DNA of 64,000 nucleotides from Croceibacterium_A sp039920345 (lineage in GTDB: Bacteria > Pseudomonadota > Alphaproteobacteria > Sphingomonadales > Sphingomonadaceae), in the NCBI GenBank assembly GCA_039920345.1, contig JBDSDZ010000036.1:9002-73001 (forward strand), in the 5' to 3' direction. Positions 54,527 through 62,766 of this stretch are shown in pieces. The notes below the pieces were generated by a model. That model saw nothing but the letters and a program-made list of their open reading frames with translations, was not told where the DNA came from and searched no databases. Numbering within the stretch: the first letter of the stretch is position 1; every line of letters begins with the position of its first letter. A program made the position numbers and the translations under genes.

Positions 54527-55230
54527 GGGCCGCGTTTGTCTGGCTGGCGCTGCTCGTTGCAATCCCTGGGCAAGCCGCAGCTCAAGCCTATCAATGCCGC
54601 ATCCCCACCGGACCGATCTCGGTCCCAACGGTACAGCAGAACGAACCGGCGCGCCGCGTGCCCATCACCGGCTATACCCTGTCGCTCACCTGGTCGCCGG
54701 AATACTGCCGCGGGCGCGAGAACCGGGCAGCCGACAGCCTGCAATGCTCCGGCCACGGCGGACGCTTCGGGTTTGTCGCGCATGGCTTGTGGCCCGAAGG
54801 GCGCGGCAGCAACTGGCCGCAGTGGTGCCCGGCAGCGCGCGCCCTGACCAGCCGCGAACTGGCGCGCAACTTGTGCATGACGCCCTCGGCAGGGCTGTTA
54901 GCCAACGAATGGGCCAAGCACGGCGCCTGCATGGCGCAACGCCCCGAAACCTATTTTCACACCCAGCGCGCGCTGTGGAACAGCCTGCGCTGGCCCGACT
55001 TCGACCGCCTGTCGCGCGACGACACCCTGACCGTCGGCGCAATCCGTCAGGCCTTTGCCGATGCCAATCCGCGCTGGCGGCCCGCCGATGTAGGCGTCGG
55101 CGTTAACGAGCGCGGCTGGCTGACCGAGCTTCGGCTTTGCTACAATGCCAGCTTGCGCCCGGTGGCCTGCGACGTGCGGCGCAAGGGCCCACGCGATTCG
55201 TCGGGCGTGACTATCTGGCGCGGTCTCTAG
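54523..55230 (+). CDS. Ribonuclease T2 family protein, exported
   Basis: A 235-residue periplasmic RNase. Signal peptide FVWLALLVAIPGQAAAQA; CAS I FVAHGLWPE at 84-92 (catalytic His87) and CAS II NEWAKHGAC at 128-136 (Glu129, His133); Cys pairs support disulfides. It hydrolyses RNA through 2',3'-cyclic phosphates and may scavenge nucleotides. GTG start at 54523 is translationally coupled to nadC. Its stop shares bases with the stop of the convergent tadA gene (TAG/CTA overlap). Confidence 0.9.
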   Translation: MRAAFVWLALLVAIPGQAAAQAYQCRIPTGPISVPTVQQNEPARRVPITGYTLSLTWSPEYCRGRENRAADSLQCSGHGGRFGFVAHGLWPEGRGSNWPQWCPAARALTSRELARNLCMTPSAGLLANEWAKHGACMAQRPETYFHTQRALWNSLRWPDFDRLSRDDTLTVGAIRQAFADANPRWRPADVGVGVNERGWLTELRLCYNASLRPVACDVRRKGPRDSSGVTIWRGL

Positions 55231-55682
55231 CGCCGCGCGGCGAAGAAATCGCGCAGCACTGCTGCTGCTGCTGCTTCCCCGATCCCGGAATAGACCTCGG
55301 GCCGATGCAGGCATTGCGGCTGGTCGAATACTTTGGCGCCGTGCTCCACCGCGCCGCCCTTGGGATCGGGCGCCCCGTAATAAACCCGGGCGATGCGGGC
55401 GTGGGCAATCGCGCCGGCGCACATTGCGCACGGTTCCAGCGTGACCCACAATTCGCATCCTTCGAGCCGCTCGCTACCGAGCGCGGCGGCGGCTTTGCGG
55501 ATGGCGAGCATCTCGGCGTGCGCGGTGGGATCGGCCAGCGTCCGCGGCGCATTGTGTGCCTCGGCCACGATTGCGCCGTCCTTGACCACGACCGCGCCGA
55601 CCGGCACTTCGCCCAGCCGCACGGCTTCGCCCGCCAGTTCCAGCGCGCGTGCCATTGGCGGGGGGAGCGGCCAGCGGGTCAT
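55227..55682 (-). CDS. tadA: tRNA-specific adenosine deaminase
   Basis: A 151-residue CDA-fold deaminase. Zinc site HAE at 55-57 (catalytic Glu) and PCAMC at 84-88; the loop ARIARVYYGAPDPKGGA and the trailing helix are those of TadA. It converts A34 to inosine in tRNA-Arg(ACG), allowing reading of CGU, CGC and CGA. Start at 55682 with a GTG/ATG choice; the next in-frame Met (55655) would cut the first helix. It converges with RNase T2. Confidence 0.9.
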   Translation of the reverse strand: MTRWPLPPPMARALELAGEAVRLGEVPVGAVVVKDGAIVAEAHNAPRTLADPTAHAEMLAIRKAAAALGSERLEGCELWVTLEPCAMCAGAIAHARIARVYYGAPDPKGGAVEHGAKVFDQPQCLHRPEVYSGIGEAAAAAVLRDFFAARR

Positions 55683-55784
55683 CCCTCGGCGCTAGGGGCC
55701 AAGATCGGTTGACGCAAGCAGTCCTCGCCGCTATGCGCGCCGCTTTCCAAGACACCCCGTAAGCTTCGATTTCGAGAGAAAACC

Positions 55785-56072
55785 ATGTCGCGTATTTGCG
55801 AATTGACCGGCAAGAGCCGCCAGGTTGGCCACAATGTGAGCCACGCCAACAACAAGACCAAGCGGGTCTTCCTGCCCAACCTGCAGAACGTCACACTGCT
55901 GTCAGAGAAGCTCGACCGCAGCTTCAAGTTCCGCGTGTCGACGCAGGGCCTGCGTTCGGTGGAACATAACGGCGGGCTGGATAACTGGCTGCTCAAGACG
56001 TCGGACGAAAAGCTCAGCGCGCGCGCCGTTAAGGTGAAGCGCGAGCTCAAGAAGGTTGGCGAAGCCGCCTGA
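55785..56072 (+). CDS. rpmB: 50S ribosomal protein L28
   Basis: A 95-residue ribosomal protein, normal for alphaproteobacteria. It starts MSRICELTGKSRQVGHNVSHANNKTKR and ends with the helical KVKRELKKVGEAA. It is on its own with its own terminator, which suits its high, independent expression. GAGAGAAAACC lies before ATG 55785. Confidence 0.96.
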   Translation: MSRICELTGKSRQVGHNVSHANNKTKRVFLPNLQNVTLLSEKLDRSFKFRVSTQGLRSVEHNGGLDNWLLKTSDEKLSARAVKVKRELKKVGEAA

Positions 56073-56104
56073 GCCCTGCGGCGCCCGCGGGCACCGAGCA
56101 AGAT

Positions 56105-57106
56105 TTACGAAGGCGCGCGGCTCGTTCCGCGCGCTTTTTCGTTGGGGTGCCAGACAAGCTTCATCAGCAAGGTGCGCTGCAGTTTCAGGCGATTGTCGTC
56201 CGAAATGAGCCAGATTACCATACTTCCGCGCGCGCCCCGCTCAACCGCCAGCCCTTCATAGTTTTCGGTCGGAAGCGGTTCGCGAATCGCGAAGACTTCT
56301 TTCGCCGCCCAGACTTCGCCCGCCCGGATCTGCGCCGGGTCGGCCGCCATCAACAGGGATTCGAACCGGGGCGGGAAAGCCCACAGCGCGCGCCTTAGCA
56401 GGATCAAGACGCGGCCATCGGGCACCTGCACGGCATCGACGGGTCGGAAACCCCTGGGCGGCGTGAAACTGAATTCGATGGGCGGCGCCCCCAAGACCGG
56501 GTCAGAGGGAAACAGCAGCGCCGGATAGGTGCTGGCAAACCAGCGCGGCGATCCCTCGGCGAGGACGATAAAGCGCCCGTCGGCCAATCGCGCGAACGAT
56601 TCCGCTCCCCTGTTGGCGGGCCAGCCGCGCATCGCCGGCGGTTGGATCCAGACTTGTGCCTTGTAATCCGAATCGTGGCGCAGGATCGCATTCCAGCCTT
56701 CAAAACTGATCCAGATGTTTCCGCTCACCGGATCGCGCGCCATCCCCTCCATGTCGGGCTTTATTCGCCCGGCCACGCGCAGGCGGGCCATATAGTCCAT
56801 GTAGACCGGATGCGGGGGCGTGCCCGGCGGTGCGAAGCGCAGCAGCCGTCCCGCATCGCTTACCGCAAACAGCTGTCCGCCGGGCAGCACCGCCAACGCC
56901 GAATAGCCGCCGAAATGCGTGCTATGGCTGGTGAGTTGCCACACGCCGGAGATATCAAAATCGCCTCTCCGCGGTTCGGCTACCGCAAGGGCGTGAACCA
57001 CGAGGATGGGGCGGAAATCGATGCGCGATTCGGCGAGCGAGGCATGCAGCCAGGTCCCCGGAGCCAGGCCGAGCGCAACCACAAGCAGGAGGAGGAGCCG
57101 TCGCAT
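56105..57106 (-). CDS. Esterase-like activity of phytase family protein
   Basis: A 333-residue exported protein. Signal MRRLLLLLVVALGLAPG, then a beta-propeller domain (WQLTSHSTHFGGYSALAVLPGGQLFAVSDAGRLLRF; GAESFARLADGRFIVLAEGS; NYEGLAVER) typical of the esterase-like phytase (PF13449) family, related to phytases and calcium-dependent phosphoesterases. Substrate unknown. It is followed within 7 to 34 bases by the rpmB terminator, which overlaps its 3' end. Confidence 0.85.
   Translation of the reverse strand: MRRLLLLLVVALGLAPGTWLHASLAESRIDFRPILVVHALAVAEPRRGDFDISGVWQLTSHSTHFGGYSALAVLPGGQLFAVSDAGRLLRFAPPGTPPHPVYMDYMARLRVAGRIKPDMEGMARDPVSGNIWISFEGWNAILRHDSDYKAQVWIQPPAMRGWPANRGAESFARLADGRFIVLAEGSPRWFASTYPALLFPSDPVLGAPPIEFSFTPPRGFRPVDAVQVPDGRVLILLRRALWAFPPRFESLLMAADPAQIRAGEVWAAKEVFAIREPLPTENYEGLAVERGARGSMVIWLISDDNRLKLQRTLLMKLVWHPNEKARGTSRAPS
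56113..56139 (+). terminator. Terminator of rpmB
   Basis: Stem GCGCGCGG / CCGCGCGC with a six-base loop (56113-56134) followed by TTTTT. It lies inside the last codons of the convergent esterase-like gene, so those codons encode one arm of the hairpin. Confidence 0.85.
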
Positions 57107-57148
57107 CCGCGCAAGCGAGTCGCAAGCGCAGGGCGGGTGGTCAAGCGT

Positions 57149-58069
57149 TCAGCCCATGGGCCCTGTAAATAGCAGCGGGTCGAGCCGGGATCCGCGCCAC
57201 ACCAGCCCCCAGTGAAGGTGCGGCCCGGTGGCCCGCCCGGTCATGCCGATCTCGCCAAGGAGCTGGCCTTGCTTGACCACTTCGCCTTCGTGAACGAGCA
57301 GGCGCGAGCTATGCAGGAAAGCACTGCTGAGCCCCATGCCATGGTCGATAATCAGCAAGTTGCCTTCGAGCGTGAACGGCGATTCGGCTGCCAGCACCAC
57401 GACCCCGTCAGCCGGTGCGACATAGGTCGTGCCGCTGCCACCGGCGATGTCGATGCCGGAATGGTAACTGCCCGGATTGCCGCGATAGATGCGCTGCGAG
57501 CCGAACAGGCCCGAAATCCGCGCCTTGATCGGCCAGATGAATTTTTGCCGCCAGCCCAAGCTTCCCGACTCGACGCTGCGGGCAGCGACGATTCGCGCCA
57601 GTTCGGGCTGGCGCCGGGCGGTGAATTCGGCCGTCGGCACATTGGCTGTCGGCGACGCGTTGATGTTTTCAATCTGCCAGGCGCGCGGCGAGATCGAGAG
57701 CGCGCTTTCGATCGCGCGACCGTCGCGCAGCATTGCCGAGAGCGTCGCGGTCGGCTCAGCATCGCGGTCGAACGCGGCAAAGAAACTGCCGTCAGCGGCA
57801 AATTCGAGCGGTTTGTCGCCGAGCCGGGCGGTTGCGGTGCCGGCGGGAACCTGCCCCCGGATCCAGCCACCTTGTGTCAGTTCGCCGGTGTAAACGAAAG
57901 TCGCCGGCCCGGTAGGGGCCGGCACCGTCACCGGGATTGGCGCGGGCAGCGGCTGGACCAATGCGACGGCCTGTGGCGGGCTGGCAGGCGGTTCAGGCGC
58001 CGCGACGCAGGCGGCCACAAGCAGGGCCAGGGCCATGGCCAGAATCGCCGTAAAAGCGGCGCGCCTCAC
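57149..58069 (-). CDS. M23 family metallopeptidase, lipoprotein
   Basis: A 306-residue peptidase. Lipobox LVAAC with Cys21 after GTG start 58069, then a Pro-rich linker, an uncharacterised middle domain and a C-terminal LytM/M23 domain with HSGIDIAG (zinc ligands) and GPHLHWGLV. It cuts peptidoglycan cross-links or activates amidases in the periplasm. GTG overlaps the DUF2093 stop (GTGA). The order xseA, DUF2093, M23 is shared with many alphaproteobacteria. Confidence 0.9.
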   Translation of the reverse strand: MRRAAFTAILAMALALLVAACVAAPEPPASPPQAVALVQPLPAPIPVTVPAPTGPATFVYTGELTQGGWIRGQVPAGTATARLGDKPLEFAADGSFFAAFDRDAEPTATLSAMLRDGRAIESALSISPRAWQIENINASPTANVPTAEFTARRQPELARIVAARSVESGSLGWRQKFIWPIKARISGLFGSQRIYRGNPGSYHSGIDIAGGSGTTYVAPADGVVVLAAESPFTLEGNLLIIDHGMGLSSAFLHSSRLLVHEGEVVKQGQLLGEIGMTGRATGPHLHWGLVWRGSRLDPLLFTGPMG

Positions 58070-58269
58070 GCGGTGCCATGCAGGCGGCGGGTGGCGATCT
58101 CTGGGCTGCCATAAGCTTCCTGCCGGTCGATGCTCCAATAGCGCAGCTCGTCGAGCGGGACCGGGTCGCCAGACACGGCGCACACGACATAGCGGCCCGG
58201 TTTGACCACGCGGAACCCGTTGGGTCCGTACATGAGGATAGCGGCTTGTTCGCCCGATGACATCAGCAT
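58066..58269 (-). CDS. DUF2093 protein
   Basis: A 67-residue protein with the DUF2093 pattern ILMYGPNGFRVVKPGRYVVCAVSGDPVPLDELRYWSIDRQEAY. The conserved Cys and the VPLDELRYW run suggest a small beta-rich fold that may bind zinc or RNA; the function is not known. ATG 58269 is chosen for AAGG eight bases upstream; an in-frame GTG at 58275 would overlap that site. It lies between xseA and the M23 gene. Confidence 0.85.
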   Translation of the reverse strand: MLMSSGEQAAILMYGPNGFRVVKPGRYVVCAVSGDPVPLDELRYWSIDRQEAYGSPEIATRRLHGTA

Positions 58270-58296
58270 GGCCACCGCCTTACCAAGCGCGTCTGC

Positions 58297-59787
58297 TCAA
58301 AGCAATTTTGGCTGCGCGCTGGGCGGCGGAGCGAGCTTCGGGCGCGATGGACGGCGGCTGCCCGCCGGCGCCACTTCGAGCGTGCCGTCGGCGAATTCGA
58401 GCGTCAGCCTATCTTGTGCCGCCGCGACGTCGCGCTGCCGGATAAGCGGATGGCCGGGCGCGCGGACAAGCGCATAGCCGCGCGCCAGCGGGGCCTTGGG
58501 ATCAAGCTGGAGCCGCAAACGCTCTAGCGTTGCCAGCCGTTCCTTGCGCTGCGCCAGCGGACGGGTCAGCAAAACGGTCAGCAAACGGGCCCCGGCAAGA
58601 TCCTTGCGCGCCAATTCGAACCGCGCGCGAAGCAGCGGAGCGGAAAGCTGCGCCGCATCGCCTTGCAGCCGTTCACGGGCCTTCGCCGCCCGGTCGCCAA
58701 GGCCGCGCCGCAACCGTTCGCCCAGATCGTCGAGTCTTTGCGCGGCTTGCGCCGCCAGCACTTCGGGCCGCGGCATCCGGGCAACTCTCGCTTGCAGCCG
58801 TTCACGCCCGAGTTCGACCGGGCGCAGCGCGCATTTGCGCTGGCGCAGGCCGAATTCGGATAGCGCCAGGGCAAGGTCGCGCAGCACCGGAACTGCCATT
58901 TCGGCCGCCGCCGTCGGGGTGGGCGCGCGCCGGTCGGCGGCGAAATCGGCCAGCGTGGTATCGGTTTCGTGGCCGACTGCGCTGATCACCGGAATCGGCG
59001 ATTCGGCAATGGCGCGCACCACGACTTCCTCGTTGAACGACCACAGGTCCTCGACCGAGCCGCCACCCCGCGCGACGATCAGCAAGTCCGGACGCGGAAT
59101 TGGTCCGCCCGGCGCAATCGCGCCAAAGCCTCGCACTGCCGCCGCGACCTGTTCTTCCGCGCCGCGCCCCTGGACCAGCACTGGCCAGACCAGCACATGG
59201 GTCGGAAACCGGTCAGCCAGCCGGTGCAGGATGTCGCGGATCACCGACCCGGTGGGCGACGTCACAACGCCAATCACGCGCGGCAGGTATGGCAGCGCGC
59301 GCTTGCGCTCCGGCGCGAAGAGCCCTTCCGCCTCGAGCCGCCGGCGGGTCTTTTCGAGCAAGGCCAGCAGCGCGCCTTCGCCGGCGATCTCCATTGTCTC
59401 GATCACGATCTGGTATTTCGAGCGCCCCGGGTACGTGGTCAGCTTGCCGCTGGCGACAACTTCGATGCCGTCTTCCGGCACGAACGCCAGCCGCTGCGCG
59501 CCGCCGCGCCACATCACTCCGTCGATCACCGCACCATCGTCCTTGAGCGCGCAGTAGAGGTGGCCCGACGCTGCCCGCTTGACGCCCGAAAGCTCACCGC
59601 GCAGGCGCACGAAGCCGAACTGATCCTCGACCGTACGCTTGAGCAGCTGCGAAATCTCGGTGATCGTTAGCGGCGCGGCGTTGTCGCCTGCCTGCCCCTT
59701 GGCTACCAGCCCGGCGGCGGGCACATCGTCGCCATCGCCAGAATCGTCGCCAAAGTCGTCGCCAGAGTCGTGGGAAGGGCCGGGCAT
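58297..59787 (-). CDS. xseA: Exodeoxyribonuclease VII large subunit
   Basis: A 496-residue ExoVII large subunit, normal length. The N-terminal OB fold (about 25-125) contains LTITEISQLLKRTVEDQF and FVRLRGELSGVKRAASGHLYC; the catalytic region has GVVTSPTGSVIRDIL and DLLIVARGGGSVEDLWSFNEEVV with HETD; a long coiled coil follows. With XseB it degrades single-stranded DNA. Odd: the ATG at 59787 shares two bases with the divergent purD start, and the first 25 residues are a GDDFGDDSGDGDD repeat, so a downstream start is possible (for example GTG before PAAGLVAK). Confidence 0.9.
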   Translation of the reverse strand: MPGPSHDSGDDFGDDSGDGDDVPAAGLVAKGQAGDNAAPLTITEISQLLKRTVEDQFGFVRLRGELSGVKRAASGHLYCALKDDGAVIDGVMWRGGAQRLAFVPEDGIEVVASGKLTTYPGRSKYQIVIETMEIAGEGALLALLEKTRRRLEAEGLFAPERKRALPYLPRVIGVVTSPTGSVIRDILHRLADRFPTHVLVWPVLVQGRGAEEQVAAAVRGFGAIAPGGPIPRPDLLIVARGGGSVEDLWSFNEEVVVRAIAESPIPVISAVGHETDTTLADFAADRRAPTPTAAAEMAVPVLRDLALALSEFGLRQRKCALRPVELGRERLQARVARMPRPEVLAAQAAQRLDDLGERLRRGLGDRAAKARERLQGDAAQLSAPLLRARFELARKDLAGARLLTVLLTRPLAQRKERLATLERLRLQLDPKAPLARGYALVRAPGHPLIRQRDVAAAQDRLTLEFADGTLEVAPAGSRRPSRPKLAPPPSAQPKLL

Positions 59788-61069
59788 GAATATCCTGCTG
59801 CTGGGATCGGGTGGACGCGAACATGCGCTGGCGTGGAAGCTGGCGCAATCCCGCCTGCTCGCCAAGGGCGGCAAGCTTTACGCCGCACCGGGTAATCCGG
59901 GCGTGGCCGAGCATGCCGAGCTGGTCGATCTCGACGTGAGTGACCACGGCGCCGTGATTGCCTTTTGCGAGGCGCATACGGTCGATTTCGTGATCGTCGG
60001 CCCCGAAGCGCCGCTGGTCGACGGGCTGGCCGATTCGCTGCGCTCTGCCGGGCTATCGGTGTTCGGGCCGTCGAAAGCCGCGGCCCAGCTTGAGGGCAGC
60101 AAGGGCTTCACCAAGGACTTGTGCGAACGGGCGGGGATACCGACCGCGGGTTACGTCCGGACCACTTCGCTGGCGCAGGCCCTGGAAGCGCTCGACCGCT
60201 TTATCCCGCCCTTTGTCCTCAAGGCCGACGGCCTGGCTGCGGGCAAGGGCGTGGTTATCGCTGCCGACCGCGCCGGAGCCGAGGCGGCACTGGCCGACAT
60301 GTTCGAGGCGGCAGAGTACGGCACCGAAGTCGTGATCGAAGAATTCATGGACGGCGAGGAGGCGAGCTACTTCGCGCTGACCGATGGCGCGACGATCCTT
60401 TCGTTCGGCGGGGCGCAGGACCACAAGCGCGTGGGTGAAGGCGACACCGGCCCCAACACCGGCGGCATGGGCGCCTACAGCCCGGCGCCGATCCTGACGC
60501 CGGAACTGCGCGGCGAGATCATGAACCGGATCATCGCCCCCACCGTGCGCGCGATGGCCGACGCAGGCATGCCGTATTCGGGCGTGCTTTACGCCGGGGT
60601 CATGCTGACTTCCGCTGGCCCCAAGCTGGTCGAATACAACTGCCGCTTCGGCGATCCCGAATGCCAGGTCCTGATGATGCGGCTTGAAAGCGATCTTGGC
60701 GATTACCTGCTCGCCTGCTCTGACAGCCGGCTCTCGGCGATGGAACCGGCGAAGTTTTCGCAGGAAACCGCGCTGACGGTGGTCATGGCGGCCAAGGGCT
60801 ATCCCAGGACACCAGAAAAAGGTGGTGCCATCAAGGGTATCGCAGAGGCCGAAGCCACCGGGGCCAAGGTGTTCCACGCCGGAACCGCGCTGGACAGCCA
60901 CGGCAAGCTTGTCGCCAATGGCGGCCGGGTGCTCAACGTGACTGCACTGGGGCACACCGTGGCTGGAGCGCAGGCACGGGCTTACACTGCCGTTGACCAA
61001 CTCGATTTCCCGAGCGGATTTTGCCGCCGCGACATCGGCTGGCGCGAAGTCGCGCGCGAACAGCGATGA
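59786..61069 (+). CDS. purD: Phosphoribosylamine-glycine ligase (GARS)
   Basis: A 427-residue ATP-grasp enzyme in purine synthesis. Motifs: LLLGSGGREHALAWKL at the N-terminus, FVLKADGLAAGKGVVIA, EEFMDGEEASYFALTDG, and GGMGAYSPAPIL and YNCRFGDPECQVLMM. Start ATG 59786 with GGAAGGG upstream; the site lies inside the first codons of xseA, read the other way. It overlaps the RoxA-like gene by ATGA. Confidence 0.96.
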   Translation: MNILLLGSGGREHALAWKLAQSRLLAKGGKLYAAPGNPGVAEHAELVDLDVSDHGAVIAFCEAHTVDFVIVGPEAPLVDGLADSLRSAGLSVFGPSKAAAQLEGSKGFTKDLCERAGIPTAGYVRTTSLAQALEALDRFIPPFVLKADGLAAGKGVVIAADRAGAEAALADMFEAAEYGTEVVIEEFMDGEEASYFALTDGATILSFGGAQDHKRVGEGDTGPNTGGMGAYSPAPILTPELRGEIMNRIIAPTVRAMADAGMPYSGVLYAGVMLTSAGPKLVEYNCRFGDPECQVLMMRLESDLGDYLLACSDSRLSAMEPAKFSQETALTVVMAAKGYPRTPEKGGAIKGIAEAEATGAKVFHAGTALDSHGKLVANGGRVLNVTALGHTVAGAQARAYTAVDQLDFPSGFCRRDIGWREVAREQR

Positions 61070-62205
61070 AACTGACCAATTTCGACGCCGACGCGTTCCT
61101 GCGCGATTACTGGCAAATGCGGCCGCTGCTGATCCGCAATCCATGGGACGCGTGGCAAAATCCGCTCGAGCCTGACGAGCTGGCGGGCCTTGCCTGCGAA
61201 GACGGGATCGAATCGCGGCTGGTCGAACGGGCTGGCGAAGCCTGGAACACCGAGCAGGGCGCGTTCCCCGAACGGCGCTTTGGCGCGCTTCGCGAAGCGA
61301 ACTGGACGCTGCTGGTACAAGCGGTCGACCAGTTCATGCCTGCCGTCGCCGCGCTGATCGAGCCATTCCGCTTCGTCCCCGACTGGCGGATCGATGACGT
61401 CATGGTGAGCGTTGCCGCGACCGGCGGCGGGGTCGGGCCGCACTTCGACCAGTACGATGTGTTCCTGGTGCAGGGCCTCGGCCAACGGCGCTGGCGGCTC
61501 GGCGCGAAGGGCGATGCCGACAGCCCACTGCTGCTGCATGGTGACTTGCGCCTGTTGGCCGATTTCGAGACGCTCGAGGAGCACGTGCTGGGGCCGGGCG
61601 ACATCCTCTACGTCCCGCCCGGCTTTGCCCATGACGGGATCGCCGAGAGCGACGATTGCATGACTTACTCGATCGGCTTCCGCGCGCCTTCGCGCAGCGA
61701 ACTGGTGGCGCATTTCGCCGATCATGTGCTCGAATCGCTGGAGGACGATGATCGCTACGCCGATCCCGACCTCATCCGCCCGGCCAACCCCGGTGAAATC
61801 GCGCCCGCCGCGATTGCCCGGCTCCACGCGATGATCACCGAATCGTTGCTGGACGGCGACGCCTTCGCGCGCTGGCTGGGGGCCTATGTCACCGCTCCCA
61901 AGTACCCGGACCTCGACTGGACGCCGGAGCAATCGCTGCCGCAGGACGCTCTGCACGACCAGCTCGCCGCCGGGGCATCGCTCCATCGCAGCGCTGCCAG
62001 CCGGTTTTCGTTTATCCGGCAGGATAGCGGCGTGCTGTTGTTCGTGGATGGCCAGACTTACCCCTGCGCAGGTGCAGTGGCGCAGTTCGCCGAGACCTTG
62101 TGCGCGCAAACCAGCACCATGGTCGCAGCAAACGACCTGCAGTCGCCAGACGTCATGGACCTGCTCGCAACCCTGTACGCGCGCGGAAGCGTCTCGCTCG
62201 ACTAA
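61066..62205 (+). CDS. Cupin/JmjC-type ribosomal oxygenase (RoxA/YcfD-like)
   Basis: A 379-residue 2OG/Fe(II) oxygenase with the JmjC-like cupin: H126, D128 (GPHFDQYDVFLVQ) and H189 (PPGFAHDGI), followed by a helical dimerisation and winged helix region. E. coli YcfD (RoxA) hydroxylates Arg81 of ribosomal protein L16. This homologue has the normal length and the SVAATGGGVGPHFD signature, so the same role is likely. It is coupled to purD. Its stop overlaps that of the convergent pseudouridine synthase gene. Confidence 0.85.
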   Translation: MKLTNFDADAFLRDYWQMRPLLIRNPWDAWQNPLEPDELAGLACEDGIESRLVERAGEAWNTEQGAFPERRFGALREANWTLLVQAVDQFMPAVAALIEPFRFVPDWRIDDVMVSVAATGGGVGPHFDQYDVFLVQGLGQRRWRLGAKGDADSPLLLHGDLRLLADFETLEEHVLGPGDILYVPPGFAHDGIAESDDCMTYSIGFRAPSRSELVAHFADHVLESLEDDDRYADPDLIRPANPGEIAPAAIARLHAMITESLLDGDAFARWLGAYVTAPKYPDLDWTPEQSLPQDALHDQLAAGASLHRSAASRFSFIRQDSGVLLFVDGQTYPCAGAVAQFAETLCAQTSTMVAANDLQSPDVMDLLATLYARGSVSLD

Positions 62206-62759
62206 GCCCCGGGCGGCGTGACGTCGCGCCATTCGCCTTGGGGTAGCCCCTCGAGCGTCCATTCGCCGATTGCCCAGCGCACCAGCCGCAAGGTTGGCAG
62301 CCCGACCGCGGCGGTCATCCGCCGGACCTGCCGGTTGCGGCCTTCGCGAATCGTGATCCGGAGCCAGCAGTCGGGCACGTTCTTGCGAAATCGCACCGGC
62401 GGATCGCGCGGCCAGAGCTCCGGGTCCTCGGTGCGTTCTGCCTCGCACGGCAGGGTCGGCCCATCGTTCAGCGTTACGCCTTCGCGCAAAGCACGCAGCG
62501 CGGCGTCATCGGCCTCGCCTTCCACTTGCACGAGGTAGCTCTTGGGCGCCCTGAAGCGGGGATTGGAAATCCGCGCCTGCAGCTTCCCGTCGTCGGTCAA
62601 AAGCAACAGACCTTCGCTGTCGCGGTCGAGCCGGCCCGCCGGATAGACTCCCGGCACGCGCACGAAATTCGACAGCGTCGGGCGCGGCGATGGCGATTTC
62701 GCGTCGGTGAACTGCGACAGGACTCCGAACGGCTTGTTGAAGGCAATCAGCCGGGCCAT
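62202..62759 (-). CDS. RluE/RsuA-family pseudouridine synthase
   Basis: A 185-residue family member without an S4 domain, as in RluE. Catalytic Asp45 lies in AGRLDRDSEGLLLL; further motifs are PKSYLVQVEGE and REGRNRQVRRMTAAVGLPTLRLVR. RluE modifies U2457 of 23S rRNA in E. coli. The specificity here is inferred from the length. It converges with the RoxA-like gene. Confidence 0.88.
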   Translation of the reverse strand: MARLIAFNKPFGVLSQFTDAKSPSPRPTLSNFVRVPGVYPAGRLDRDSEGLLLLTDDGKLQARISNPRFRAPKSYLVQVEGEADDAALRALREGVTLNDGPTLPCEAERTEDPELWPRDPPVRFRKNVPDCWLRITIREGRNRQVRRMTAAVGLPTLRLVRWAIGEWTLEGLPQGEWRDVTPPGA

Positions 62760-62766
62760 GTGCCGA

